Positions 1-10,816 of a DNA stretch of 64,000 nt are shown here, piece by piece. This DNA is from Centropus unirufus. Lineage: Eukaryota > Chordata > Aves > Cuculiformes > Centropidae. The stretch covers positions 926,994 to 990,993 of the forward strand of contig VYZI01000262.1 in NCBI GenBank assembly GCA_013397695.1, written 5' to 3'. The notes under the pieces are model-generated. The model did no database searches. It saw only the letters and a program-made list of their open reading frames with translations, and was not told the origin of the DNA. The first letter of the stretch is position 1, and each line of letters begins with the position of its first letter. Made by a program: the position numbers and the translations under genes.

Positions 1-535
1 GAGATAAGGTCAGAACAGAAAAACAATGAATATTCTGCATCTGCAGTCAGCAAGGAAAAGCTCAGAGAAGCTCCTGGGCCAAAAATCATCTTTATATGGA
101 TGTGGCATTGGATTTGGCTCATATTCAACTGTCAGCAGAAGAAGTTGAGGAATAAAGAGCCAAACCCAAGAGTGCAAATTCACCAGATTGAGATGGTTCG
201 TCTAAGTGCTGAGGAACTCAGAGATGAAACAGTTTAATGACTTAATTGTAGCATGTAATCACTGTGTGTAACAGCCCCAGTGTCTGAGAACTTCAAGGTG
301 ACAAATGGGAAGCGTTTGGGGTTGTTACAGACCACGAAGTCTGAGGTCCCTCCTGGGCAAACCAACTTAAATTGTCACAAAGAGTAAGATTAATGCATAG
401 CTGGATACATCAAAAAGACTGGGAAGGAAAAAAATGTGGATTTTTTTTCCTTGAATAAAGCAATGTTTCATCAATCTATTACAGTTCTTTAAGGGAATTG
501 ATCAGCCAATGTCTGTCTGGATTTCCAAGAGCTCT
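1..535. other. Unassigned flank
   Basis: AT-moderate DNA with no recognisable exon, repeat tail or tandem array. A short poly-T/poly-A stretch lies near 430-455. The sequence just upstream of 540 may belong to the 5' part of the adjoining CR1 remnant, but similarity is too weak to claim. Confidence 0.4.
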
Positions 536-539
536 GTAG

Positions 540-870
540 CAGGAGTTCCTTAGAGAAACACAGCTACTATGGGATTAACAGAAAAGACATGAAACAGATA
601 AATAACTGGTTAAAGGGTTCTCAAAGAGGAGCTGTCAGCAGGCAGGTTTCTGAGTGGAGGGAGGTCTTGAGTGGAGCCTCACAGGGACCTGTGCTGGGGT
701 CTGCACTCTGCAGCTTATTCAGAACTGAGCTTGAAAAGGAACTGCAAAAAGGGGTGACAGAGCTTGCTGATGGTGCTAAGGTATTCATGGTCACAAATAC
801 ACGAGGTGCATCAAGAATGACACAAGGACCTCACTGTAGTGAACAGCTGGGTAATGAAATGGCTCAGGAC
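540..870 (+). mobile_element. CR1 LINE reverse-transcriptase remnant
   Basis: The plus-strand frame from 589 reads NNWLKGSQRG, then WREVLSGASQGPVLGSALCS and ELADGAKV. These correspond to the CR1 reverse-transcriptase blocks usually seen as NWL.GR.QRV, SGVPQGSVLGP and FADDTKL. The catalytic FADD region has decayed to LADGAK, and similarity fades after about 870. It is an internal piece of ORF2 without a 3' tail, so it is an old fragment. Confidence 0.65.
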
Positions 871-3660
871 ATCCAGAGAGATAATTGCAAAGATATGCAC
901 ACAGGAGAAAAACCACCCTGGCTTCAGGAGCACGAGACTGGGCTCGGCACTGATCCTTGTCCTCAGACACGGCCTCCTCCTCTCCCAGGTGCATCTGGAT
1001 ATCATCCCCACCCACACTGCATTTGTAGCCCACACAGAGGTTGCTGCCTTTGGCAGGAGTTAAAGGGACTCAGCAGCATAGCACAAAACCAGAACAAAGC
1101 CTCCTGTTTCACTGGCCTTGTGAGATGACTGTAGTTTCTTTGGTCCAAATTCCCAGGATCATGTGTGGTCCCTGCAAATCACACTCGGTTACTGAGTAGA
1201 AGGGTAGAACAGCAGGGTTCGCAGTGCTGAGGGAGATATGGGACCCCATGCCCAGGGACATTTTCCAGGGCTTCACGTGACCACAGCATGAGCCGAGGTG
1301 CAGGGGCCTCCTGCGCACACAGTGCTCTCAGATTTCAGGAGAATACCGAGAGGATTGGCTCAGGCAGGGATGTTTTGACCCCCCTGCCCTCTGCTCCCGT
1401 TGTCCTGAACAACACAAGGGTGGTGGTGATGGAGGAACAGAAGTACCAGGCTGAAAAGAGAAGACGCACTGATGTGCCTACCATCCATAAATGCAGTGCC
1501 CCACTTCAGCTCTTCTGATGAGTCACAACAGCTTTGAGAGGTGGTGATAAAACCAAAGCAGCAGGGGAGCTGTTGGAGCTGTTGGAGCTGTCAGGGTTTA
1601 TCTGCATAGCCCTGCTTGGAAAGAGCTTGAGGACAGCAGTTAAAGCCAGCTGCACCAGGATGCTCAAGGTCTCCCAGGTACCAGAAGGTCAATCTGAAAT
1701 ATCACCTAACCACCTTCCCCCTTGGCCAATCTAGCCACTTCGAGATGTTCCTGTAAAGTTCAACAATTAGAAACTTCAATCTAATGAGGCACTATAAGAA
1801 AATAATTCTCTCAACGCTGACATAATTAAAATTGGGCAATACATCACAGAAGCAATATCAATAGCTAACAAGTTGTAGTTAGCCAAGACTGATGGCTTTG
1901 CTTTGAGCAGATTCATTTGGACAGAGCTGCTCTTAAACGGCCAGTCATTTGACATCAGCAAAGAAGAGCTTGTTCAAATGCAGTCCCAAAGAGAGTCCTG
2001 ATCACTGCATGAACAGTTCTTCTGAACCAACCGGGATGCCGAGCACTTAGACCCAACGTTAGGCTAGCTCACCCCCAGCTATTTTTGGTAAAAGGCCTAA
2101 TCAGTAATTATCAGGGCTGGGTACAGCCTCTCAGCTTTTCTTTCTGTTAGGTGACACATACCAGACCCCATGCACTGAGAGCAGCATTGGTGGGAGACGA
2201 ATTCAGACCCCTTGAACCATAATTGCAGGGTAACCTGTGCTCTAAGATAAAGCCCTCTCCTCCACCCTCCTAAGTCACTGCACTTTCTCATTTTGCTGGC
2301 ATTAAGAAGAAATCAAATATTACTTTACATTATCCATCTGCTCCTGTGCAAGGCAGCAAGATCCATGGCAAAGCAAGCCAGAAGCAACCCTGGTCCAACT
2401 GGAGATCCAGAAGGGAGAATCTGTGCTTAGGTGGGAGTGGAGGATGTGAAAAATCAGAGCCCCTCTATCCCAAATTTGGAAAAAACACCACCGAGAAAAG
2501 ATTTAGAGCTTCATTTCCCATGCATTGCCACAGTTTCTGAGGGCGTCTAGGGGCTTGTGCACCCTTCTGGATGTGTGCAGCCACCTGTAGACAGCACAGA
2601 TCTCCCACACTCAGGGCAAAGCCCAGCCCTTGCAGCGGCTGAGCTCTCTGGGTTGGGCTTCTCCCTGCAGCCCCTTTTTCTTCTCAGGGGATTTCCTGGG
2701 CATGGGCAGCCACACTGCATTTCCCTTGAGCCTCAGCCGCAGACCTGCTGTGTCAGCCCCTGCAGCCTTCCAAGCTGGATCAAGCAATGACTCAGAGCAG
2801 GAGTTTTTCCAAGTTGGGTCCAGTGGTAGCATCTTGGCTTCCCACTGGCTCACTCCCATTGGAGCACTGAGTTGGCCAGGGTGTGTCTGGCTCTGCAAGC
2901 ACAACCTGGCCAAACTTTGCTGTGGCTGCGGTTCAGAGCCGGCGGGAGGGGGGAAAGACTGCGGGTTTTATTTTGCCAAGAGCGGTGAAGGAGCCATTGC
3001 AGCTTTCTTTGAGCAGGCTTTGGGGAGGACGGGCTGCAGCTTGGCACTGTCACGCAACAGGCCCTGTGGCCAGACGATGCCTTTCCTTGCTCCCACTGCA
3101 CTGCAGCACCGGCACCGCCATGGCCCAGCCCTAGTGGGAGGCATCACACTACTTAAAGAAAATTATGTTGCTGGCCTTTTCATTATGTTGCCCAGCAAAT
3201 GTTCCCATGAAATATAGGCCTAATTATCTACCCACATTCAGATTACTCCAAGATGCAATTTCCATCTCTGTGGAGTTTCCTCTCCTTCTGTGGATCTCAT
3301 GATTGAAATACACTCAATTAGCCATTACTCTGCTGGCTGAAACCCTGAGCTGCCTTCCAGCTCCCTCCAGGTCTTGCTGGTATTACCACAGCCAGGTGAC
3401 ACAAGCTCACATGCCAACCACAAAGAGGTCTCACCACTCAACCGTGCCTGTCATTTGTTAGATTTGTATTGCAAATGGGAAGCCTAGTTAAGACTGGGAG
3501 CTTGAAATGTGAATTATTGAACAAACCTGCCTTAAAATGTGGCCCCAGAAGGCTAAAACAATTTTCTGAATGCAAGCCATGCCTTGTGCCAGGAAGACTG
3601 CAGCCAGGCAGCCTCAGTCCCGTGCGTAGCCTTGTTAATATGCATACACACCAATTCATA
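871..3660. other. Unassigned flank, no gene supported
   Basis: Mixed-composition DNA. The open frames are short or start at non-ATG codons and overlap on both strands, as expected by chance in moderately GC-rich sequence. A 9-bp direct repeat (CTGTTGGAG) occurs near 1571-1588. I see no splice-bounded exon similar to a known protein and no repeat tail. Confidence 0.4.
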
Positions 3661-3662
3661 AT

Positions 3663-3692
3663 GTAATAACAGTAATAATAACGATAATAATC
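3663..3692. repeat. Imperfect TAA/ATA microsatellite
   Basis: A short imperfect run of TAA/ATA triplets (taataacagtaataataacg then ataataat) directly precedes the 3' tail side of a minus-strand CR1 copy. This is a common position for AT-rich satellites. Confidence 0.6.
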
Positions 3693-3694
3693 AC

Positions 3695-3927
3695 AGACTC
3701 ACAGAGTCATTTAGGTTGGAAAAGAACTTATAGCTCATCACGTCCAACTGTAAACCTTACACTGCCAACTCAACCATGTCCCTAAGCACCACATCTCCAC
3801 AGCTTTTAAACCCCTCCAGGGATGATGACTCTACCACTTCCCTGGGCAGCCTCTGCCAGTGCCTGAGAACCCTTTCTGTGAAGGAATCTTTCCCAATATC
3901 TGGTCTAAATCTCCTGTGGCACAATTA
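3695..3927 (-). mobile_element. CR1 LINE 3' fragment
   Basis: It opens with a tail-like CACAGACTCACAGAGTCATTT, then GGTTGGAAAAGAACTTATAG, TCCAACTGTAAACC and CACATCTCCACAGCTTTTAAACCCCTCCAGGGATG. It continues into the ORF2 end (GGCAGCCTCTGCCAGTGCCTGAGAACCC). This is the reverse complement of an avian CR1 3' end, about 230 bp and 5'-truncated. Confidence 0.85.
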
Positions 3928-6340
3928 ATAATATAGTTCAGATACTTGAAGGATGACAGGAGCACATCCAACCGCACCAACCATGAAGACCCCTTTCATC
4001 CTTTCCCAGCCTCCTCTGTCCTTTCCCAAATTCCCCCTTGAACGCAGTCAGGGTGATTTTCCACCCCTGAATTCCCAGCCATGCAATCCTGCCCTCTGTG
4101 TCTCACCAGCAGAAAAACTTTGCTCCCTGCAGCCAGGTCATGTTCCTGGCCATTTGAACCCAAGGGCTCCTGAGCACCAACACTGGGAGCCTGTGAATAA
4201 AGTCTGTAATGTTCAAAACCAATACAGGCTGCGAAAGAACCCAAAGAAAGGGAACAGAATGGGAGATCATTGCAGTCTGGGTCCATCCTTGGGCTGGGAT
4301 CGTTTCAAAAGCGTGCTCCTAAATCCCTGCAAGGGAACTCATTCCGCCCAGGAGAGGAAGAGTCTGAATGAGACACCAGGCTTCTGAGTCAGAACTGATG
4401 GGAGAGTGGGCATTTCGAGAGCAGCATAACATTCTATCCCTCTTTTGTCTCAAAATGATACAGGAAGAGGACAGAAACAAAAGAAATGATCAACAATGGC
4501 AGGAGGGAGGGTCTGAGCAGGACAGGAACACCATTTCACTCCTGTCGGCTAAATTAGTGGTATCAAAATGACATAAGCCAGTTCCTCAGAATAAACTACA
4601 ATAAATAAACCCAATCTGTATAACAAAGGAAACAACAATGTGCATATTGCACGTAGGAAAAAGATTCATTATCTCCACTGGAATGGTGGAGAATTGGTGT
4701 GAAGGCTCCCTGGAGGACAGTCACCATGCTACAGTAGCTTCGCTTGGCCAAGTGGTGACGCTCTGGCTGGATGGTGGAACCCTTCCTGAGTGTGCTGTCT
4801 TCCCATACTACACCACCTTCCTGGTGATGGGAAATGGGTTTGCACTTACTAGAGGTGGGGTTTTCTCCTTGTGTCTCCAGCAGGGACTGTTCAGCAACTT
4901 GTGGGAGTGTGGGACTTCACCCTGGAGGTTCCTCAAGGTTGGGATTCCCGAAAATGCTCCAGGAACTGGTAATAGATGGTAATTGATTGTTCAATGATTC
5001 AGTGATTACTCAGTTCTTGCTCCATCCACATCTCAGTATTTCATTGTTTGGCAAAATAACAGCCTGACTTTGTCCTGACATTGGTACCACGCAGCAGAGG
5101 AGAAGCTGAAGCAGCTGTGTTGTGTTTTAGGCAGAAGAGAAAAAGTTGCTGCTAAAGGAGAGTTGTATGACTGTGTCCCTATCAACATCTCCCTCCTGAA
5201 GTTCTACTCCCCCCCTGCACCATGTCCAGCCCTTGCTGTATCTAAAGGTGCTGGGCCCAGGAATGAAACCATTTCTATCCATCTTGCATGTTTTCTGTTA
5301 CTGTGGAGGAGCTGGAATTGCAGCACCCACGCTCCAATGCAGCCCAGGGCATGGCAGGACCAGCTCCCTCCAATGGGAGCAGCAGTTGTGCATGTGGGGA
5401 CTGGTCCTTCATAGAATGAGGCCAAGGAGCAAGCGGAAAGGAGGAAGAAATGTCTGGGGAGGATGACTCAGAAAGCTCAACTGGAGGATGAGGCGGGATA
5501 CATTTAGCCTTTCCCACTTGGTAGGTGGAAGGAAAGTGGTTTATGATGAAGGAGCAAAAAGCTGGAGGTGAGATAAAGAGGCGAGCTGGGCTTTGCTGCG
5601 TCATGTGCATGGCAGGGCATTCCACGGTTCCGCTCTCTGTGTCTCTGCTGGTGACAAGAAGTGCAGCACGGGCTCATGCAGGGCTTCCCACAGTCATGGC
5701 CATCAGCAGCAAGGGTTTAGCAAAATCTGTGCTACCTTCTTCAGTTGGGGCATCACACAAAGGTGCAGGTAGTAATGGGCCCCTAAGTTAGATCCTGTGC
5801 AAGGACAACAAATTCCACAATTGCAAATAAAACAGCCCAGGGCACAGGGAAGGAGAAGCTGTGGTGTGTAGGAGGGGGGTTTACCTTCTGCCATCCCTGC
5901 CTGTTTCCCACTTCCAAACTGCCCTAAAGGGACAAAGAGGATCAGCCTCCAAATGTTCATAGGGAAATGAGACCGGCACTGAGTGAGATCCAGCAGGGAG
6001 CTGGTGATGGGCCGAACCCATCACCGTGCTGAAGGAAAGGGCCTGGATGATGCTGAGAATCTTCAGCTGAGCCAAAGCCAAAAGTGCCATGCCTGTGCAG
6101 AAAAGATGGATGTCACAGCATGAGGAATAATATAGAACTGTGCCAAGGTGCACGGGCTGAGCAGGAGGGTCCGACTCTGGCTGAGGCGTTTCATGGGAGA
6201 ATGGGGCTGGCTGGAGCTCAGAGGGATCGGGTGGATGGTGCAAAAGAGCAACTGTGAGCAAAAGCTGAAGGTGAGACCAATTCACCCCAGAAAAATAAAG
6301 ATGGGGGGGAGCCAAAGCAACACATTCCAGTTATTACCGG
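3928..6340. other. Unassigned flank
   Basis: No gene or repeat identified. Open frames up to about 140 codons occur on both strands without family resemblance. The sequence near 4638-4982 keeps one plus frame open for 114 codons (ATG at 4638), but the protein is unfamiliar and the codon pattern shows nothing compelling. Confidence 0.35.
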
Positions 6341-6344
6341 GCTG

Positions 6345-6465
6345 AAGGCAGGACAGGGCAAGAAGCAATGGAATTAAACTCTGGTGTGGGATTCAGGTTA
6401 GACCTAAAGGAAAACTTCAAGTGAGACAGTGGAACAGGCTGCCAGGGAGGGCAAAAGTGCTCTGG
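6345..6465 (+). mobile_element. Old CR1 LINE fragment
   Basis: Plus-strand text GAAGCAATGGAATTAAACTC, then GGTTAGACCTAAAGGAAAAC, AGTGGAACAGGCTGCCAGGGAGG. This follows the end of CR1 ORF2 (gnGlKL...rLD.RkkFF...hWnrLpre). The 3' tail is not recognisable, so the copy is eroded or truncated. Confidence 0.55.
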
Positions 6466-7039
6466 TGTTGGATCAGGTACGACCAGCTGGAGTAGAGCTT
6501 CCCTTGGGCACCAGATCAGGTGGGAAGGTCTCAGCACAGCTGCCCCAGCCTGTTCTGCCAGCATGCCATGGGGTCACAGAACTGCTGTGAACTGCTACAA
6601 CTTGTTACTCTCTTCCTTGTTCATGGAATGAGCTGCTTCACAAACTTCATGGAGATGGTGACAAGTATGAGAAAAAATGAAGGGGAAAACAATCTTGTAG
6701 AGTGGGAAATAGGCAGCTCTTTGAGTAGAGCTTGGAATGGAACAGAAAAGCTAATATTGCAGAGTCAAGGAAATAAAGTTTTGGCTGAAAGCCTGTACTC
6801 TAAGTTGGTAATGTGAAAACAGCAATTGGAAGCAAAATGACAATATATATGAAGAGGAAGAATGTAATAGATATGAATCAGTATGCAGCAATCACCACAA
6901 TGAGCTATGAAGCAGAGATATTGATAGAGGAATTAAAATGGACAGAGGAAAATCCATGCCTGGCAAAGCCACAACCAGTAAGAAGTTGTTCACCAAGTAT
7001 ATTAGAAATTAAAAAAATGTTAATGACATTGTAGTTTTG
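6466..7039. other. Unassigned AT-rich spacer
   Basis: No gene or known repeat is seen. The stretch becomes AT-rich from about 6780. Confidence 0.4.
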
Positions 7040-7205
7040 TTTCATAGACTTGGAGATGCATAAAAAGGATTTGGTCAGGAGCAACCTCAGATGTCTCCAA
7101 GTCCAACCTCCTGCGTGAAGCAGGACCATTGTCAAAGCAACATCACCTTGCTCAGAGATTGCCCAGTCCAAGCATGGAGAAACCACAGCTGAGGAGGAGC
7201 ATCGC
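7040..7205 (-). mobile_element. Probable old CR1 LINE 3' fragment
   Basis: Reverse-orientation text CCTCAGATGTCTCCAAGTCC, AACCTCCTGCGTGAAGCAGG, then TTGCTCAGAGATTGCCCAGTCC. It resembles the older CR1 3' end (ATCTAGTCCAACCCCCTGCT-AAGCAGG type). Heavily diverged; the boundaries are approximate. Confidence 0.5.
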
Positions 7206-7337
7206 TCGTGCCAAGGGCTCAGCATCTCTCTTTGGCATGTAGAAAGGGTAGAAATGTAAGAAACAAGGACGATGAAATATTCTCTGGCCTACTCACAACC
7301 ACTGGCATCTGAGATGACATCTGTGGGGTTTCTAAAC

Positions 7338-7400
7338 CAGCAGATCCACATGATCTGCTTTTTATCCTTTGAGAAATTACAGCAGATCCACATGATCTGC
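7338..7400. repeat. Two identical 21-bp copies flanking a 21-bp spacer
   Basis: A 21-bp word beginning CAGCAGATCC occurs exactly at 7338-7358 and 7380-7400. Bases 7360-7381, mostly the spacer, are identical to 7912-7933 (22 bp). The arrangement suggests a local copying event. Confidence 0.8.
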
Positions 7401-7574
7401 ACCTGAGGGCCCTCCAGCAGCATGCTGAACTGAGCCACCTTCTACTGCTACTGAACAGCTCGAAGCCTGGGGGGATGCCAGGCTTGGCAGGAGGCTAACG
7501 TGGTGCTCAGCAGGCAAAGTGGGTGCCCTAGTTAACAGCCAGTTAGTCTAGCACGTCTTTCAGAAAGAAAAGAA

Positions 7575-7806
7575 GAAATTTAGAAGAAATTGGGAAGATT
7601 TTTTTTTCACACTGGAGATAGTGAAACACTGGCAAAGGTTGCTCAGAGAGGTGGTAGATGCCCCATCCCTGGAAACATTCAAGGTCAGGTTGGGTGGGGC
7701 TCTGAGCAGCCTGATCGGGTTGAAAATGACCCTACTCACTGCAGGGTAGGTTGGACTGGATGACCTATTTAAGTCCTTCCAACCCAAACTATTCTATGAT
7801 CCTATG
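7575..7806 (+). mobile_element. CR1 LINE 3' end
   Basis: Plus-strand text includes AAGGTTGCTCAGAGAGGTGG, GCCCCATCCCTGGAAACATTC, then GGTTGGACTGGATGACCTAT and TCCAACCCAAACTATTCTATGATCCTATGA. This is the classical CR1 3' end with octamer tail. It lacks the CATGGCAG motif of the younger copies in the window. Confidence 0.9.
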
Positions 7807-7904
7807 AAATGTAGAGAGAGTGCAGAGGATTCAACTAATATGAAATTCAAGGATTAAAAATATGCCCATCAGTGGGGTGTAATGGAAAAATGTCTTGTCA
7901 AATG

Positions 7905-8300
7905 AGCCTCATTTTATCCTTTGAGAAATTACAAGTTTGCAGATAAAGGTTACCATGCAGCCATTATTTGCTTAGCTTTTGGTAACGACTTTGACTTAAT
8001 ATCATATGACACCCTAATTACAAATTTAGTGCTATACAAGCTGAATAAAGCCTGCACTAAATGGATGGAGAGCTGCAAGCCCATCACCAAAACAAGGAGT
8101 CATCAGTGAATAGAGATGATTTAGAGGGATTCTGCAGGAGTCAGTCCCAGCCTGACATTAATCAATGTTTTCATCATTGATTGAGAGATGAGCACAAAAC
8201 ACAGCTGATGAATTAGGCAGCTGCTGGAAGCAGGGGGACCGGCAGGGAATAGTTATGGCAGAGAAGTCGTACAGAGCAACTGGGAGCTGTCCTGTGCACA
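7905..8300 (+). mobile_element. CR1-like reverse-transcriptase remnant
   Basis: The frame from 7921 reads FGNDFDLISYDTLITNLVLY and KWMESC, resembling the CR1 block DFSKAFD.VSH..L..KL...KW...W. Downstream text (AAAACACAGCTGATGAATTAGG, then a charged segment) fits the following KFADDTKLGG region with stops. It is degraded beyond any coding capacity. Confidence 0.5.
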
Positions 8301-8678
8301 AACCCCTTGTCAGTTGGCAGTGTTAAAATAGGCCAGCTCTCACACAGGAACGAAGGAAAGGGTTCATCCAAAAAAAGATGGGATGCAAAAAATCTAGACA
8401 TCATCAGGGGAAGTCAAGTCAGAGGCAGCTGCCTTTGGGGCACCCCGCAATGCTGGACTGGAATTGGAGGCAGAGGATGAGAAAAGCAGGGCTGACCTGG
8501 CTGGGCTTTTCTGCAGCACAAGGAGCTGTGGCCAGAGAGGGGATGGCTGAAGTCACACAGGGGACAAAGGCACAAAGAGGGGACAGACAAAGTGTCCAAG
8601 CTGCTGGCAGCAGCCACATGGGCTTGGCACAAGCCATGATGCTAGGATGGGCCTTAACCCATAACCCTACCTCCAGCA
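8301..8678. other. Unassigned spacer
   Basis: No gene or recognised repeat; it leads directly into the 31-bp minisatellite. Confidence 0.4.
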
Positions 8679-8833
8679 GCACAGGGACATGGCCATGCTC
8701 ATCCCAGGAGCACAGGGACACAGCCATGCTCATCCCAGCAGAGTAGGGACACAGCCATGCTCATCTCAGGGGCACAGAAACACAAGAATGCTCATCTCAG
8801 GAGCACAGGGACACAAGCATGCTCATCCCAGCA
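8679..8833. repeat. 31-bp minisatellite, five copies
   Basis: The core GCACAGGGACACAGCCATGC with CTCATCCCAG recurs with starts at 8679, 8710, 8741, 8772 and 8803, all exactly 31 bp apart. A partial sixth copy begins at 8834. Units differ by a few substitutions and no indels. Because 31 is not a multiple of three, the reading frame shifts in each unit. Confidence 0.95.
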
Positions 8834-8849
8834 GCACAGTCCAGGTCAT

Positions 8850-10675
8850 TCGTCCCTGTCCTTTAGGTTTCCTCCTGAAACAAAAGCACTCTCTTTCCCA
8901 AGAGAAATGAACAGTTTACTGGTTCTTGCATCAGTCCTGGGTTACATTCCTTCCCCCCAACGTTATTTTCTGCCACCAATAGCGTAAACATTCGTAACAA
9001 AGGGAAGGTGAGGTGGGTTTCTGAGGGAGCAGATGAAGATGCTGGAGATGAGACATCCAAGGCTCCTGGAAGGGTCTCTGCCAGCACCTGGGCCCAAGCT
9101 GCAAAATGCCTCATGATGACTCATTTACACCACCACGAGAAGCATTTTCTTGGGCAGATTCCGGACCTGCGGCCCAGAGGGGCTTTTCCAGCACCTGCTC
9201 CTAAACCCTCCATGGCCCCAGCAGCCCAAGGGCCCCTCTGACCCTCCTGGATGGGGCAAGGATCAGGGCATCTCCTGGCCAAAGCCTGACCCAGCGAGGC
9301 CACAACCCTTCACAGCTGCTGGGACAACGCTCAGCTCCGCGGGTATTTTTAGCGCTGCCAGCCTCAGTGCTCGGGTTGACAGCGTGACCTACTTTGGGAA
9401 GGCAAAGCGCTCGCCCCGCGGGGTCCCCGCTTGGCTGCGGGAGATGCTGGCAGCCTCAGTATAGCAGCTCCTCTGGGGCCCCAGCACATGGCTCTTTGCC
9501 TCCCTGCAGAGCAGCAAAACCGACCCAGGAGCAGATTCTGGGGAGGAGGACAATGGTCCCGTGGGAGCCAGGGCTGCCTGCAGCAGGAGCACGTGCAGGG
9601 GGCCCGGGTGGGTGCTGCTCTGCAGGGACTTGGCAGCCTTTTCTGTTGGGGCTCTGTGCTTCCACTTTGCTCTTGCCTCGTGCAAAATAAGCAGCTCGCA
9701 GACCAGCAGGGACACAGCCTGGATTTGGGTCCCTAAGGGGGTTGCTTTCAGCAGCTCAGCTTCCCAGCCCAACAAACAGCCATTGTTCCCATCCAGTTGA
9801 CAGTGGCAGTGGAGCTCCTGAGGTGCCTGGTCTGCACCCAGGCTGTGGTATCCACCTTGCCCAATGCTCCATCAGGGACCAGGCTGAGCCCCAACATTGC
9901 TTGGCAGCTGATGCATCTGCCTGGACCTTCTGTAGAACCTCCCCCGGCAGTCACTGTGCTGAGGACTTGGCATCCCAAGTCCCTGCCATCCCAGGACTTG
10001 AGGGATGGGGGCTGGCAGGGTGCTACAACCGCACCAGCCAGGTACTGTTTTAAGTCATCCATCTCCTGCCAACACTTTAAAATCCCTACTTGCTATACTG
10101 CAGGAGTGGAAGCACTTTCTTCCTGCCACCCATTTTGAACTGAGGAACGACTGCAGAACAGATCCATCTCCATGTGGCAGCTCTTGCATACTTAGACAAG
10201 CTCTTTCCTGGCTCTTGGAGTGTGCTGGAAGGTTCACTGCTCACGCAAGAGGAGCCCCAGAAAGAGGCATGCTCACAGCCTCAGTTCTCAGACCACATGC
10301 TTTCAAGGACCAAAATCCCTTCGCCACCAAATATCCTAGCAGAAGCCTTGAAGGTGGCAGGAGCAACCCATGAGGCTGGCATGGCTGGCTCTTTTCCATC
10401 TCATTACCCCCAGAATCCCAGGGATGCACCACTTTACCATCTCGGCTCTAAAAGCTTTTCTGATCTTCGCTTTGTTAAATGCTTTCTATTTCCAGTGAGG
10501 AATCAAGCAGAGGGGAGGGATTTTGCAACCACCAAGTGACTCAGTGAGTCACAGGAGAGCAGCTTCAGGGATGTCCTGAGCTGGGCTGGCATCCCCAGCT
10601 CTGCAGAAGTGAGAAAAGTCACCCACCAGCTGCTTCCAGCTAATATGGGAGAGGGACAGTGGCAACAGCCTGGTG
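8850..10675. other. Unassigned GC-richer flank with CpG patch
   Basis: Open frames are dense on both strands but none resembles a known protein. The part from about 9160 to 9440 is unusually CpG-rich for this window, with CCGCGG at two places and AGCGCT; it could be a small CpG island or regulatory site. An AP-1-like TGACTCA lies at 9117-9123. Confidence 0.4.
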
Positions 10676-10816
10676 ACAAATTTTGGAGGAGTCACCATCC
10701 CTAGATGTATTTAAAAGATGGGGAGATGAGGTGCTTAGTGATACGGTTTAGTGGTGGGCAGGAACGACTGGACTCGCTGACCTTGGAGGTCTCTTCCAAC
10801 CTGGTGATTCTGTGAC
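10676..10816 (+). mobile_element. CR1 LINE 3' end (TGGTGATTCTGTGA type)
   Basis: Plus-strand text AGTCACCATCCCTAGATGTA, AAAAGATGGGGAGATGAGGTG, then GGAACGACTGGACTCGCTGA and TCTTCCAACCTGGTGATTCTGTGA. About 140 bp, strongly 5'-truncated. It shares its 3' end with the copies at 39080, 43861 and 51355. Confidence 0.9.

Noticed and set aside
540..870. Endogenous retrovirus polymerase
   Set aside because: The SGASQGPVLGS and LADGAK blocks follow the CR1 LINE pattern, and no LTRs or gag/env-like segments are visible.
2630..3217. 195-codon plus frame
   Set aside because: It opens at TTG, overlaps several other frames on both strands and shows no recognisable domain.
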